From assembly GCF_000696095.1 (NCBI RefSeq), contig NZ_BAYX01000001.1, positions 620,001 through 684,000 on the forward strand: DNA of 64,000 bases, written 5' to 3'. Numbering within the stretch: the first letter of the stretch is position 1; the number at the start of each line of letters is the position of its first letter. Shown piece by piece: positions 19,143 to 28,400 of the stretch. The position numbers were made by a program, and so were the translations under genes. The notes below the pieces were generated by a model. It was given only the letters and a program-made list of their open reading frames with translations, was not told the DNA's origin and ran no database searches. Source of the stretch: Rhizobium rhizogenes NBRC 13257. Lineage in GTDB: Bacteria > Pseudomonadota > Alphaproteobacteria > Rhizobiales > Rhizobiaceae.

Positions 19143-20276
19143 ATGGCTAAGGAACTTGGCGTCGGCATCCTCGGATGCGGCAATATCTCAACGACCTACT
19201 TCAAGCTCTCTCCGCTCTTCAAGGGCCTGAAGGTGCTCGCCTGCGCTGATATCAACATGGATGCGGCGCGCCTGCGCGCCGAGGAATATCAGGTCAAGGC
19301 GCAGACGGTGGACGAACTGCTCGCCAATGACGAGCTCGACGTCATCGTCAATCTGACGATCCCGGACGCGCATTTCCCGATCTCCAAGCGTATCCTGGAG
19401 GCCGGAAAGCACGTCTATTCCGAAAAGCCTCTGGTGCTGACCCTGGAGCAGGGTGAGGAACTGCGTCGCATCGCCAAGGAAAAGGGGCTTGCCGTCGGCT
19501 GCGCTCCCGATACCTTCCTTGGCGGCGCGCATCAGCTTGCCCGCAAGTTCATCGACGACGGCGGCATCGGCCGCGTGACGTCGGGCACTTGCCACGTCAT
19601 GAGCCCGGGCATGGAGATGTGGCATCCGAACCCGGACTTCTTCTTCCTTCCAGGCGGCGGTCCGATCCTCGACCTCGGCCCTTATTACGTCGCCAACCTC
19701 ATCAACCTCATTGGTCCGGTGAAGCGCGTCGGCGCGATGACCTCGATGGCGTCTGAAACCCGTACCATCACCAGCCAGCCACGCAACGGGGAGACCATCC
19801 CGGTGAAGACACCGACGACGATCCAGGCGCTGCTGGAATTCGTCAGCGGCGCCACGGTGACGCTGACGGCGAGCTGGGATGTCTGGTCGCATCGCCATGC
19901 CAATATGGAGCTCTACGGCACCGAGGGCTCGCTCTACGTGCCGGATCCGAACTTCTTTGGTGGCGTGGTCGAGGCCAGCGGCCGCGACAAGGACATCAAG
20001 CCGCTTGCCGACTGGGCACATCCTTTCGGCATCGCCAACCAGGAAAGCCCGAGCGGCGCGCGCGCCAACTACCGCACGGCCGGTCTCGCCGACCTTGCTG
20101 CATCGCTGATCGACGGGCGCGACGCGCGTTGCTCGCTCGACCGGACGCTACACGGCGTCGACGTGATGACCTCGATCCTGAAATCGGGTGCGGAAAACCG
20201 CTTCATCGATCTGACCACGACCTGCACGCAGCCGGCAGCTCTTGGCATCGAAGAAGCTCAGGCGCTCTTGAAGTAG
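19143..20276 (+). CDS. Gfo/Idh/MocA-family oxidoreductase
   Basis: A 377-residue NAD(P)-dependent dehydrogenase. The N-terminal Rossmann fold starts GVGILGCGNISTTYF; the cofactor/substrate motif EKPLVLTLEQGEEL is the conserved E-K-P. The C-terminal alpha/beta domain has GGGPILDLGPYYVANLINLIGPV, typical of the sugar-oxidising branch. It is 11 bases after the isomerase gene, so the pair probably processes the same imported sugar. A terminator-like hairpin follows. Confidence 0.88.
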   Translation: MAKELGVGILGCGNISTTYFKLSPLFKGLKVLACADINMDAARLRAEEYQVKAQTVDELLANDELDVIVNLTIPDAHFPISKRILEAGKHVYSEKPLVLTLEQGEELRRIAKEKGLAVGCAPDTFLGGAHQLARKFIDDGGIGRVTSGTCHVMSPGMEMWHPNPDFFFLPGGGPILDLGPYYVANLINLIGPVKRVGAMTSMASETRTITSQPRNGETIPVKTPTTIQALLEFVSGATVTLTASWDVWSHRHANMELYGTEGSLYVPDPNFFGGVVEASGRDKDIKPLADWAHPFGIANQESPSGARANYRTAGLADLAASLIDGRDARCSLDRTLHGVDVMTSILKSGAENRFIDLTTTCTQPAALGIEEAQALLK

Positions 20277-20296
20277 GCGCAGGAAAAACTAGTTTG

Positions 20297-20324
20297 CGCG
20301 CGGGTGGATAGCCCGCGCGTTTTT
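20297..20324 (+). terminator. Internal terminator between oxidoreductase and aldo/keto reductase genes
   Basis: An 8-bp GC stem CGCGCGGG / CCCGCGCG with a 7-base loop, followed by five T. It ends only 22 bases before the next start, so the downstream gene must be expressed by read-through or from a promoter overlapping this region. Confidence 0.75.
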
Positions 20325-20345
20325 CATCTCAAAGGAATTGGCATC

Positions 20346-21377
20346 ATGTCTTGGCAACCGGCATCTGACCGCTATGCGAAAATGAAATACAACAGAACAG
20401 GCCGTTCCGGCCTGAAACTGCCGGCGGTTTCGCTGGGGCTTTGGCACAATTTCGGTGGCGACACACCGCATGACCGCAAGGTCGACATGTGCCGCACCGC
20501 TTTCGATCTGGGCATCACCCATTTCGACCTCGCCAACAATTACGGCCCGCCTCCCGGCAGCGCCGAAACCGCTTTCGGAGAGATCCTGCGCACCGACTTC
20601 GCCGGGCTGCGAGATGAGCTGATCATCTCGTCCAAGGCCGGATACGACATGTGGCCGGGTCCCTATGGCGAATGGGGCAGCCGCAAGTATCTGATCGCGT
20701 CGTGCGACCAGAGCCTGAAGCGCATGGGCCTCGACTATGTCGATATCTTCTATTCCCATCGCTTCGACCCGGATACGCCGCTCGAAGAAACCTGCGCGGC
20801 GCTCGACCATATCGTCCGTTCGGGCAGGGCGCTTTATGTCGGTATCTCCTCCTATAACTCGCAGCGCACGCGCGAAGCCGCCGCAATTCTGAAGGAACTC
20901 GGCACGCCTTGCCTGATCCACCAGCCGAGCTATTCCATGCTCAACCGCTGGGTCGAGGATGACGGCCTCGTGGATACGCTGGAAGATCTGGGCATCGGCT
21001 CGATCGTCTTCTCGCCGCTTGCCCAGGGCATGCTGACGACGAAATATCTCGGTGGCATCCCCAGCGACAGCCGCGCCGCCCAGAACCACTTCCTGAAGCG
21101 CGACTTCATTCGTCCGTCGATCATCGAGAATATCCAGAAGCTCAATCAGATCGCCGAAAAGCGCGGTCAGACGCTGGCGCAGATGGCGATTGCCTGGGTT
21201 CTGCGCGGCGGCCGCATCACTTCCGCTCTGATCGGCGCCAGCCGTTCGTCGCAGATCGTCGATTGCGTCAAGGCGCTCGACAATCTCGAATTCACCGCGG
21301 AAGAGCTGAAGGAGATCGATGTCTACGCCCGCGAGGCGGACATCAATCTCTGGGCCAAGTCGGCCGAGCGCGACTGA
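20346..21377 (+). CDS. Aldo/keto reductase, L-glyceraldehyde 3-phosphate reductase-like (YghZ/Gpr family)
   Basis: About 343 residues with the AKR catalytic set: Asp in HFDLANNYG (with Tyr), Lys in IISSKAGYD, His in IFYSHRFDPDTP. The YDMWPGPYGEWGSRKYL insertion is characteristic of the YghZ (AKR14) branch that reduces L-glyceraldehyde 3-phosphate and methylglyoxal. The ATG at 20346 has AAAGGA upstream; the longer frame from 20304 would start inside the terminator. Likely detoxifies or recycles aldehydes from sugar breakdown. Confidence 0.85.
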   Translation: MSWQPASDRYAKMKYNRTGRSGLKLPAVSLGLWHNFGGDTPHDRKVDMCRTAFDLGITHFDLANNYGPPPGSAETAFGEILRTDFAGLRDELIISSKAGYDMWPGPYGEWGSRKYLIASCDQSLKRMGLDYVDIFYSHRFDPDTPLEETCAALDHIVRSGRALYVGISSYNSQRTREAAAILKELGTPCLIHQPSYSMLNRWVEDDGLVDTLEDLGIGSIVFSPLAQGMLTTKYLGGIPSDSRAAQNHFLKRDFIRPSIIENIQKLNQIAEKRGQTLAQMAIAWVLRGGRITSALIGASRSSQIVDCVKALDNLEFTAEELKEIDVYAREADINLWAKSAERD

Positions 21378-21384
21378 TCAATCA

Positions 21385-21416
21385 AAAACGCCCGGGACCT
21401 GGTTCCGGGCGTTTTT
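21385..21416 (+). terminator. Rho-independent terminator after aldo/keto reductase gene
   Basis: Perfect 11-bp stem AAAACGCCCGG / CCGGGCGTTTT with a 9-base loop and a T tract. It closes the mannosidase operon before the GH43 gene. Confidence 0.9.
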
Positions 21417-21483
21417 CTTTGTCTTGATTTCCTATTGCCGTCCGAACGGCGCATAGTGATGTGTTCTCTGGAGGAGATGTCCC

Positions 21484-23094
21484 ATGATCCGCAACCCGAT
21501 CCTGCCGGGCTTCAACCCCGACCCGTCCATCTGCCGTGTCGGCGAGGATTATTACATCGCCACCTCGACCTTCGAATGGTATCCGGGCGTGCAGATCCAT
21601 CACTCGCGCGACCTGGTGAACTGGACGCTGGTACGTCGGCCGCTGGAGCGGGCCTCGCAGCTCGATATGCGCGGCGAGCCCGATAGCTGCGGCATCTGGG
21701 CGCCATGCCTTTCCTATGCCGATGGCCTGTTCTGGCTGGTCTATACCGACGTCAAGCGCTACGACGGCAATTTCAAGGATGCCCATAACTACATCGTGAC
21801 GTCGCCAACGATCGAAGGCGAGTGGTCCGAGCCTTCCTATGTCAATTCATCTGGCTTCGACCCCTCGCTCTTTCATGACGACGACGGCTGCAAATGGTTC
21901 GTCAACATGCAATGGAACCAGCGCACGGAAAGCTATGGCGGCTCGCCGAAGACGCCGGCTTTCGACGGCATCCTGCTGCAGGAATGGGATGCGGCGACGA
22001 AATCGCTGAAAGGCCCGATCAAGAATATTTTTGCCGGTTCCGAGCTCGGCCTGGTCGAAGGCCCGCATCTTTTCAAGCGCAGTGGCTGGTATTATCTGAC
22101 GACCGCCGAGGGCGGCACGGGCTATGACCACGCTGTCACCATGGCGCGCTCGCGCAATATAGACGGTCCCTACGAGCTGCATCCGAACAAGCATCTGATC
22201 ACCTCGAAGGATCGTCCGGACGCGGCCTTGCAGCGGGCAGGGCATGGCCAGTATGTCGAGACACCGGATGGGCAGTTTTACCATACGCATCTCTCCGGCC
22301 GCCCGCTGCCGCCGCATCGCCGCTGCACTCTTGGCCGCGAGACCAGCCTGCAGAAATGCGTCTGGAAGGACGACGGCTGGCTCTATCTCGAGAATGGCAC
22401 GACTGTTCCCGATGTCGAGGTGCCCGGCCTGAGCGGCGGCGAGCGTATCGAGAAGCCCCGCCGCAGCGGCTATAATTTCGACGGCGGCAAGTTGCCGGCG
22501 GATTTCCAATGGCTGCGCACGCCGCAGCCGGAGCGCATTTTCAGCCTGACGGATCGATCAGGTCATCTGCGCCTGTTCGCGCGCGAAAGCATCGGATCGT
22601 GGTTTGAACAGGCGCTCGTCGCCCGCCGGCAGGAGCACCATAGCTTCCGCGCCGAGACCGTCGTCGAATTCCAGCCGGATACCTATCAGCAGGTCGCGGG
22701 CCTGACGCATTACTACAATCGCTTCAAGCTGCACGCGATCGCCGTCACCCTGCATGAAAAGCTCGGCCGCTGCATCACCATCATGACCTGCCCTGGCGAT
22801 TACCCGAACGGCCGGCTGACCTTCCCGATCGGTGGTGGTGTTGCCATTCCCGATGGGCGCATCCAGCTTGCCATGGAAGTCTACGACAACGACCTACAAT
22901 TCTTCTGGCAGGCCGAAGGCATGGGGGCGTGGCAGGCGATCGGCCCTGTGCTCGATGCCGGCGTCATCTCCGATGAGGGCGGGCGCGGCGAGCATGGCTC
23001 CTTCACCGGCGCCTTCGTCGGCATGTTCGCCTTCGATACGTCGGGCCGGGCAAAGACGGCCGATTTCGATTGGTTCAATTACGACGAGCTTTGA
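21484..23094 (+). CDS. Glycoside hydrolase family 43, beta-xylosidase/alpha-arabinofuranosidase-like
   Basis: A 536-residue cytoplasmic enzyme (no signal peptide). The catalytic base Asp is in GFNPDPSICRVGEDYY near residue 14; the pKa-modulating Asp is in FDPSLFHDDDG near residue 125, and the general acid Glu in GLVEGPHLF. The C-terminal half is a beta-sandwich (DUF1349/GH43_C2 type: NFDGGKLPADFQWLR, then FNYDEL at the end) found in xylan 1,4-beta-xylosidases. GGAGGAGA precedes the start. It follows the terminator of the mannosidase operon and probably acts on xylo- or arabino-oligosaccharides. Confidence 0.87.
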   Translation: MIRNPILPGFNPDPSICRVGEDYYIATSTFEWYPGVQIHHSRDLVNWTLVRRPLERASQLDMRGEPDSCGIWAPCLSYADGLFWLVYTDVKRYDGNFKDAHNYIVTSPTIEGEWSEPSYVNSSGFDPSLFHDDDGCKWFVNMQWNQRTESYGGSPKTPAFDGILLQEWDAATKSLKGPIKNIFAGSELGLVEGPHLFKRSGWYYLTTAEGGTGYDHAVTMARSRNIDGPYELHPNKHLITSKDRPDAALQRAGHGQYVETPDGQFYHTHLSGRPLPPHRRCTLGRETSLQKCVWKDDGWLYLENGTTVPDVEVPGLSGGERIEKPRRSGYNFDGGKLPADFQWLRTPQPERIFSLTDRSGHLRLFARESIGSWFEQALVARRQEHHSFRAETVVEFQPDTYQQVAGLTHYYNRFKLHAIAVTLHEKLGRCITIMTCPGDYPNGRLTFPIGGGVAIPDGRIQLAMEVYDNDLQFFWQAEGMGAWQAIGPVLDAGVISDEGGRGEHGSFTGAFVGMFAFDTSGRAKTADFDWFNYDEL

Positions 23095-23305
23095 TTTTCC
23101 CGATCATTGACCGATTATCATCTGCAAGGGAAGTCGGTATTTCTTTCGGATGCGAACTGTTGATGAGTTGTCGCACTCATTTTATCAGTAAATCCCGGCA
23201 AGCATCTAATTTTTATTACAAAAATGTAATGGAATCGTCAGCTTCGCTTCATCTCTTGCGGGATAGAAGCTTCCTTTGCAGATCGTGAATCGAGGAAACG
23301 TCCCA

Positions 23306-23635
23306 ATGAGAAAAATCCTTTCCATCCTTCTCGCCGCCTCGGTTCTGACAGCGCCGCTGGCAATGGCCACCGAGGCTAATGCAGCACAGGCGAACAAGCA
23401 GGTTGTTGTCCTCAAGAAAGACGTGGTCAAGAAGAAGGTCGTTGTTCGCAAGGGTGGCTGGGTTACGGGGCGTCGCCTGTCGGCATCCGACCGCCATCGT
23501 GCCGCCAACGTCGATTATCGCCGCCATCACCTTTCAGCTCCGCCGCGCGGCTATCACTGGGTTCGCATCAAGAATAACTTCCTGCTCGTCGGCATGACCA
23601 GTGGTTTGATCTCCAAGGTGGTCAACGCACGCTGA
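23306..23635 (+). CDS. RcnB-family small periplasmic protein
   Basis: A 109-residue protein with a signal peptide (MRKILSILLAASVLTAPLA, cleavage near ANA-A). The mature part is very basic (VVVLKKDVVKKKVVVRKG) and ends in the RcnB domain: YRRHHLSAPPRGYHWVRI, then FLLVGMTSGLI. RcnB helps nickel/cobalt homeostasis in E. coli, but most rhizobial members are uncharacterised. The ATG at 23306 has GAGGAAA upstream. The 211 bases before it are AT-rich and probably hold its promoter. Confidence 0.75.
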   Translation: MRKILSILLAASVLTAPLAMATEANAAQANKQVVVLKKDVVKKKVVVRKGGWVTGRRLSASDRHRAANVDYRRHHLSAPPRGYHWVRIKNNFLLVGMTSGLISKVVNAR

Positions 23636-23723
23636 GCGCGGACTGATATCGGAAGTGCAGGAGGATGGTCCGTCGGGCCGTATTTTGCTCCATGTAGCGC
23701 CGGCATTAGGCCGAAGCCGAAAG

Positions 23724-23760
23724 CCACTTGCAGCAGACCGCCGCAGGTGGTTTCTTTGTT
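23724..23760 (+). terminator. Probable terminator after the RcnB-like gene
   Basis: Stem CCACTTGC / GCAGGTGG (8 bp with one G-U) with an 11-base loop, followed by TTTCTTTGTTTT. A moderately strong intrinsic terminator. Confidence 0.55.
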
Positions 23761-23821
23761 TTCAATGGTCTGATGGTGAAGAGTCGTCTTGATCGGGCCA
23801 TTCCCGATGAAAGGAGCGGCA

Positions 23822-24703
23822 ATGAAGAAGATCGCTGCCGGTGTACTCGACGTTGCCTATGAGGAGATCGGCCCGGAGGACGGCTCTGCGGTCCTGCTGC
23901 TCCATGGCTTTCCCTACGACGTGCATGCCTATGATGAGGTTGCACGACAACTGGCGGGCAAGGGGCTGCGTTGCATCATCCCGTTTCTTCGAGGCTACGG
24001 CCCGACACGCTTCCTTTTGGCGGAAACGCCCCGTTCCGGCGAGCAGGCGGCTCTTGGAGCGGATTTGCTGGTCTTGATGGATGCGCTTTCGATTGAGAGC
24101 GCCATTCTCGGCGGCTATGATTGGGGCGGCAGGGCAGCTTGCATCGTTGCTGCGCTCTGGCCGGAGCGTGTTCGTGGTCTGGTAAGCTGCGGTGCCGGCT
24201 ATAATATCCAGAACATCGCCAGGGCAGGAGCGCCGCTTTCTCCAGAGGAGGAGTTTCGCTACTGGTACCAATATTATTTCCACTCGGAGCGCGGCAGGGC
24301 AGGACTTGCCGCAAATCGCCGTGAGTTCTGTCGCCTCCTCTGGCGTCTATGGTCTCCGACATGGGCGTTTGACGACGAGACCTTTAACCGTAGTGCCGTC
24401 GCCTTCGACAATCGCGATTTCGTCGATGTCGTCATCCATTCCTACCGTCACAGATTTGGCGGCATTGCCGGCGATCCGGCTTTCGCGGAAATTGAGGCGC
24501 GCCTGGCGAAACAGCCCGATATCACTGTGCCGACAATCGTATTGCAGGGCGCCGACGACGGCGTCGATCCGCCGCAAGCGGTTGACCGTGATGCAGCGCA
24601 CTTCTCCGCGTTTTATGAGCGCCGGATCATAGCTGGCGTAGGGCATAATCTACCGCAGGAGGCGCCGGGCGCTTTTGCGGAGGCGGTGCTTTCTCTTGTG
24701 TAA
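23822..24703 (+). CDS. Alpha/beta hydrolase
   Basis: About 293 residues. The fold is shown by VLLLHGFPYDVHAY (oxyanion region HGFP), the nucleophile elbow replaced by GGYDWGGRAA with Asp as nucleophile as in haloalkane dehalogenases and epoxide hydrolases, a late acid in GADDGVDPPQAV and a terminal His in GVGHNLPQEAP. The ATG at 23822 has GAAAGGAG just upstream. An epoxide hydrolase- or dehalogenase-like activity is possible; the substrate is unknown. Confidence 0.82.
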   Translation: MKKIAAGVLDVAYEEIGPEDGSAVLLLHGFPYDVHAYDEVARQLAGKGLRCIIPFLRGYGPTRFLLAETPRSGEQAALGADLLVLMDALSIESAILGGYDWGGRAACIVAALWPERVRGLVSCGAGYNIQNIARAGAPLSPEEEFRYWYQYYFHSERGRAGLAANRREFCRLLWRLWSPTWAFDDETFNRSAVAFDNRDFVDVVIHSYRHRFGGIAGDPAFAEIEARLAKQPDITVPTIVLQGADDGVDPPQAVDRDAAHFSAFYERRIIAGVGHNLPQEAPGAFAEAVLSLV

Positions 24704-24730
24704 GTCTGCCAAGTTGATCCGCTGCTTTGC

Positions 24731-25297
24731 CTATCCGCAGGAGAAGTCTAGGCCAAGACGGGGCTCGGGTGCCTTGCCTGCTGGAGCGAAGCCGACCTCA
24801 TCACCGCGACCCTGTGCTCCAACCAATCCAAACTTCCCCAGATATTGGAGGTTGGCATAATATCTCGAGTTGGGCGGCATTTTCGGAATTGTCCCGCGCT
24901 GATCAGTTTCGACGTATTGGAAAAGATGTCGCGCTCCGGGATCCAAAGCCTCGATGGCTTTGTAGTCCGTCAATTTTGAAATTTGCTCACCAAGCGAGGT
25001 ATAGGCGGGAATGTTGCGCTTGTCGCAGGTCGCCACCAAGGCTTCTGACGGGGCATGAAACCAAAACAGCTGATACGAAAGACCGAGATAGTAGGTTCTT
25101 CCGTCCAAAGTTCGGTAGAGAGCGAGCCCGGAATTATAGGGCTCTTTCCAAATATCCATCCAACCGCTGGATGGCCCGGACAGCAGCGCTCCGATTGGCG
25201 TTATGCTGAACCGCTGCTCCAGCCCCCAGCCCCATACCATAGTATAGGTTAAATTGTATGGGGTTGGCTCCAACGATATCGACGCAGCGCGCGTCAT
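24731..25297 (-). CDS. Orphan protein of unknown function, N-terminal signal region separated by an in-frame stop
   Basis: A 188-residue open frame that I do not recognise. It has aromatic-rich segments such as YTMVWGWGLEQRF and TYYLGLSYQLFWFHAP, and its codon use is clearly less GC-biased than that of the neighbours, suggesting acquired DNA. GGAAGG lies 5 bases before the ATG. The same frame continues upstream through one TAA codon (25316-25318) to an ATG at 25363 that has its own GGAG site and encodes a signal-peptide-like start. The gene may be a nonsense-mutated exported protein (211 codons in full) or a shorter version restarted at 25297. Confidence 0.5.
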   Translation of the reverse strand: MTRAASISLEPTPYNLTYTMVWGWGLEQRFSITPIGALLSGPSSGWMDIWKEPYNSGLALYRTLDGRTYYLGLSYQLFWFHAPSEALVATCDKRNIPAYTSLGEQISKLTDYKAIEALDPGARHLFQYVETDQRGTIPKMPPNSRYYANLQYLGKFGLVGAQGRGDEVGFAPAGKAPEPRLGLDFSCG

Positions 25298-25315
25298 CTG
25301 AGCCTTCCAAAGGAA

Positions 25316-25363
25316 TTATGCCCCGCAGATAAGCATCAAGCCTATAGCTACCGAACGCCTCAT
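25316..25363 (-). pseudogene. 15-codon signal-peptide-like 5' end, stopped in frame with the orphan gene
   Basis: MRRSVAIGLMLICGA then TAA: a basic start and a hydrophobic core as in a signal peptide. GGAG precedes the ATG by seven bases. The reading frame is the same as that of the gene at 24731-25297, with only seven codons (including the stop) between. This looks like the original start of that gene. Confidence 0.45.
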
Positions 25364-25409
25364 GCTTTGCTCCGTCTATGTTTTCGGCAAGGGTATCCGA
25401 CCTGAATCA

Positions 25410-25439
25410 AAAATCCCCGGCGCAATGACCGGGGATTTT
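25410..25439 (-). terminator. Terminator of the gpr gene
   Basis: Perfect 11-bp stem AAAATCCCCGG / CCGGGGATTTT with an 8-base loop; on the minus strand it ends in a U-rich tail. It sits 26 bases after the gpr stop. Confidence 0.88.
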
Positions 25440-25464
25440 CTGTTTCACTTATCACTTTGACCAA

Positions 25465-28400
25465 TCAGTTCAGGCGACCTGCCGCATGGGCCAGCATGGT
25501 GTAGACCTTGCCGGTGTCGGAGGTCAGGTAGGACTGGGTGACGGTGCGGTCGCGGTCGGTGCGGGCGACGTCTGCCAAAAGCTTTTCGAAGTCGGCGATA
25601 TAGCGATCGACGGCGGTGCGGAATTCCGGTTCGCGGTCGTACTTGCGCTTGATCTCGTCAAAAGTCTGCTGGCCCTTCAGCGTGTAGAGACGACGGGTGA
25701 AGACATCCCGTTCGCCGCGCTGATAGCGGCGCCACAGGTCGACCGAGGCGTCATGGTCAATGGCGCGGGCGATGTCGACCGAGAGCGAGTTCAGCGATTC
25801 CACCACATGGCGCGGATTACGTGCTGCGGGCGCCGATTCCGTCTGCGTGCGGGGCGTCGCCTGACGCGCCGGCTGCAGATCGGCAGCCTCATCGCGCGAT
25901 GCGCCGCGCAGGAGATCACTGATCCAGCCGCCGCCAGCCGTTTCCTGGCGGGCGGGAACTGGGGCTTCCGTCGGACGCGGCTGCGGAGCAACCGGACGGT
26001 CGGCGGAGATGGTGCCGCGCAGGCCCAGAGCCTCGATCGAGGGCTGTTGTGGCTGCGGAGCCGGCTGTTGCGGGGCAGGCTGCTGAGCGACGGGTGCCTG
26101 TGGAGCGGGTTGCTGGGGCCGGGGAGCAGGAGCAGCAGCTGTGGGCGCCGGTGCTGCCGGGCGCGGACGCTGGGCTGGCGGTGCTTCAGTCAACGCGCGG
26201 GCGGCCGGTTCGGAGATTTCGAGGTGCTGCGTCGAGCGACCGACGATCTGCGAAATGTCCTGCAGGGCCTTGATCTGCTCGGCCACGGCGCGGCGCATGG
26301 CGGCCGCACTTTCCTTGGCTTCTTCCGGCAGGTCGAAGGCACCGCGCTTCAGTTCGCTGCGGGTGAGGTCGAGCTCCCGGCGAATGTCGCCCGCCGAGCG
26401 GCGGATTTCATCGGTCGCGCCGGAGAAGCGGCCGACGGCGTCGTCGACGGCAACACGCAGCGTTTCGCGTAGCTGCTGAGCGGCACCGTCCGAGGACTTG
26501 CCGGCTTCGGAGAGCATCTGTTCGACATCGGCGATCGAAGCCGAGAGGCCACCACGAAGACGGTTCGTCAGATCGCCCGAGCGGCGCTCGGCGTTGGCGA
26601 ATGTGCTTTCGATGGACTGGTTAGCTTCTTCGCCGGCCTTCTGCAGCGTGCCGCGCATGGTCTCTGCTGCTTCTTCGGCGCGCTTTTCCGCTTCGGAAAG
26701 AACGCGGCCGATATCGGCGAAGGAGGACTGCACGCCCTGGCGCAGATTGCCGGTGACCTGGTTGGAGCGCTGCTCGGCGCGGTCGAAGGCGGTCTCCACC
26801 ATGCTGCCGAGGGCGCGCATGGTGTTTTCGATCTCTTCCGAGCGCTGCACCAGTCCGATGGATAGGTTCTGCAGCGCGGTTTCGCGTTCTTCCAGCGTCG
26901 AGACCAGGTTCGATTGCGCAGCACCCAGAAGCTGGGACGCCTGCGTCAGCACCTTGGAATGCTCGTCGAAGCGACCGATGATACCGCCGACCTGTGACAG
27001 TGTCTTGCCGGAGACGTCTGCGAGCTTGTCGACCTTGCCTTCGAGGAGACGGGTCGAAGCGGAGACCATCTCTCCGGCCTTTGATGCGGAGTCGGCGAAC
27101 TGCGCCGAGGTGGCACTGAGGCGATCGTCGACAGCAGCGAACTCCTGCGTAGCGTTGTTCAGCATGCCGACGATGGTCGAGTTGTTGTCGGCCAGCCGTT
27201 CGATGATGCCGTTGACGCTGGCAAGCAGGTTGTTCTCCAGCGAGCTGACGGTATTGGCGGCATGTTCGGTGCGGGCGGAGATTGCCGCCAGCGTATCGTT
27301 GGTGCGCGACGCGATGGCATCGATCAGGGCTGCATTTTCCGCACGCAGGCGGTCGGTGCTTTCCTGGGCGGCCTGCGAGATCAGCGCTGCTGCTTCCTGG
27401 CCGGTTGCGGCGTAGCGGTCTACGATCGGGCGAGCCTTTTCGTCGATCAGACGCGACAGTTCGGTGGAGCGGCCGGCAAGCATGGAGTTGAGCTCGCGAG
27501 TACGCTCATCGAGCGAGGTACGGATCGAGGTGCCGCGGGCTTCCAGAGCCTTGTCGACATCGGCAAGCGTCGCATTGATCTCGTTGGCGCGCTCTTCCAG
27601 GTTGGAGCGGATCGCGTTGCTGCGTTCGTCGAGCGCGCGCTCGACCTGCGCCATGGTGGAGGCGATCTGCTCGCTGCCGCCGGCAAGCGTGTTGCGGATG
27701 GCAGAGCCACGGGCTTCCAGCGACTGTTCGGCGGAAGACAGGGCCTGCGAGATGGCGTTGACCTGGTTGCCGACCAGGGTTTCGGCTTCGGCAACCTTGT
27801 TGACGATCGCGTTGCCGGCTTCCGAGAAGGTCTGAGCGACGGCGGCGGCCTGGCTTGCCAGGCGATTATGCGTTTCGGAGACGCGGCCGACGATTTCTTC
27901 CGAACGCTCGCTCATAACGCGGGTGAAGGCATCGCTGTGGTTGCCGAGGTCGTCAGCGAATTGCTGGCCTGTGCGGGCAAGCAGATCGGCCGTGCGTGTG
28001 GCTTCGCTGTCCATGCCCTGGGCAGCGTCGGCGACGGCGGTGCGCAGCGTCGTGGCGAGGTTGGTGGCCTTGCCTTCGATGGTGCGGTTGACGGCTTCGA
28101 GGCCGACGTTCAGCGCGCGGTCCATGGTCGACAGGCGTTCTTCGATGCGGGCACTGCCGCTTTCGAGTGCTTGGTTCAGATGGGTCGTACGGCTGTCGAG
28201 TGCTTCGGCCAAGGTTGCCAGACGCTCGTCGAGTGCGGAGGTGAGGCGCGTCGCTGCATCGCCGCCGCTGCTGTCGATGCGCGCAGCGCCGCTTGCCAGC
28301 GTGTCGGACAGACGGTTGCCGGCGGCATCGACCTGGGCGGCAACGCCGCCGACGCCTTCATGGATACGATTTTCGAGAGCGGACAGGCTGGCTTCGACGC

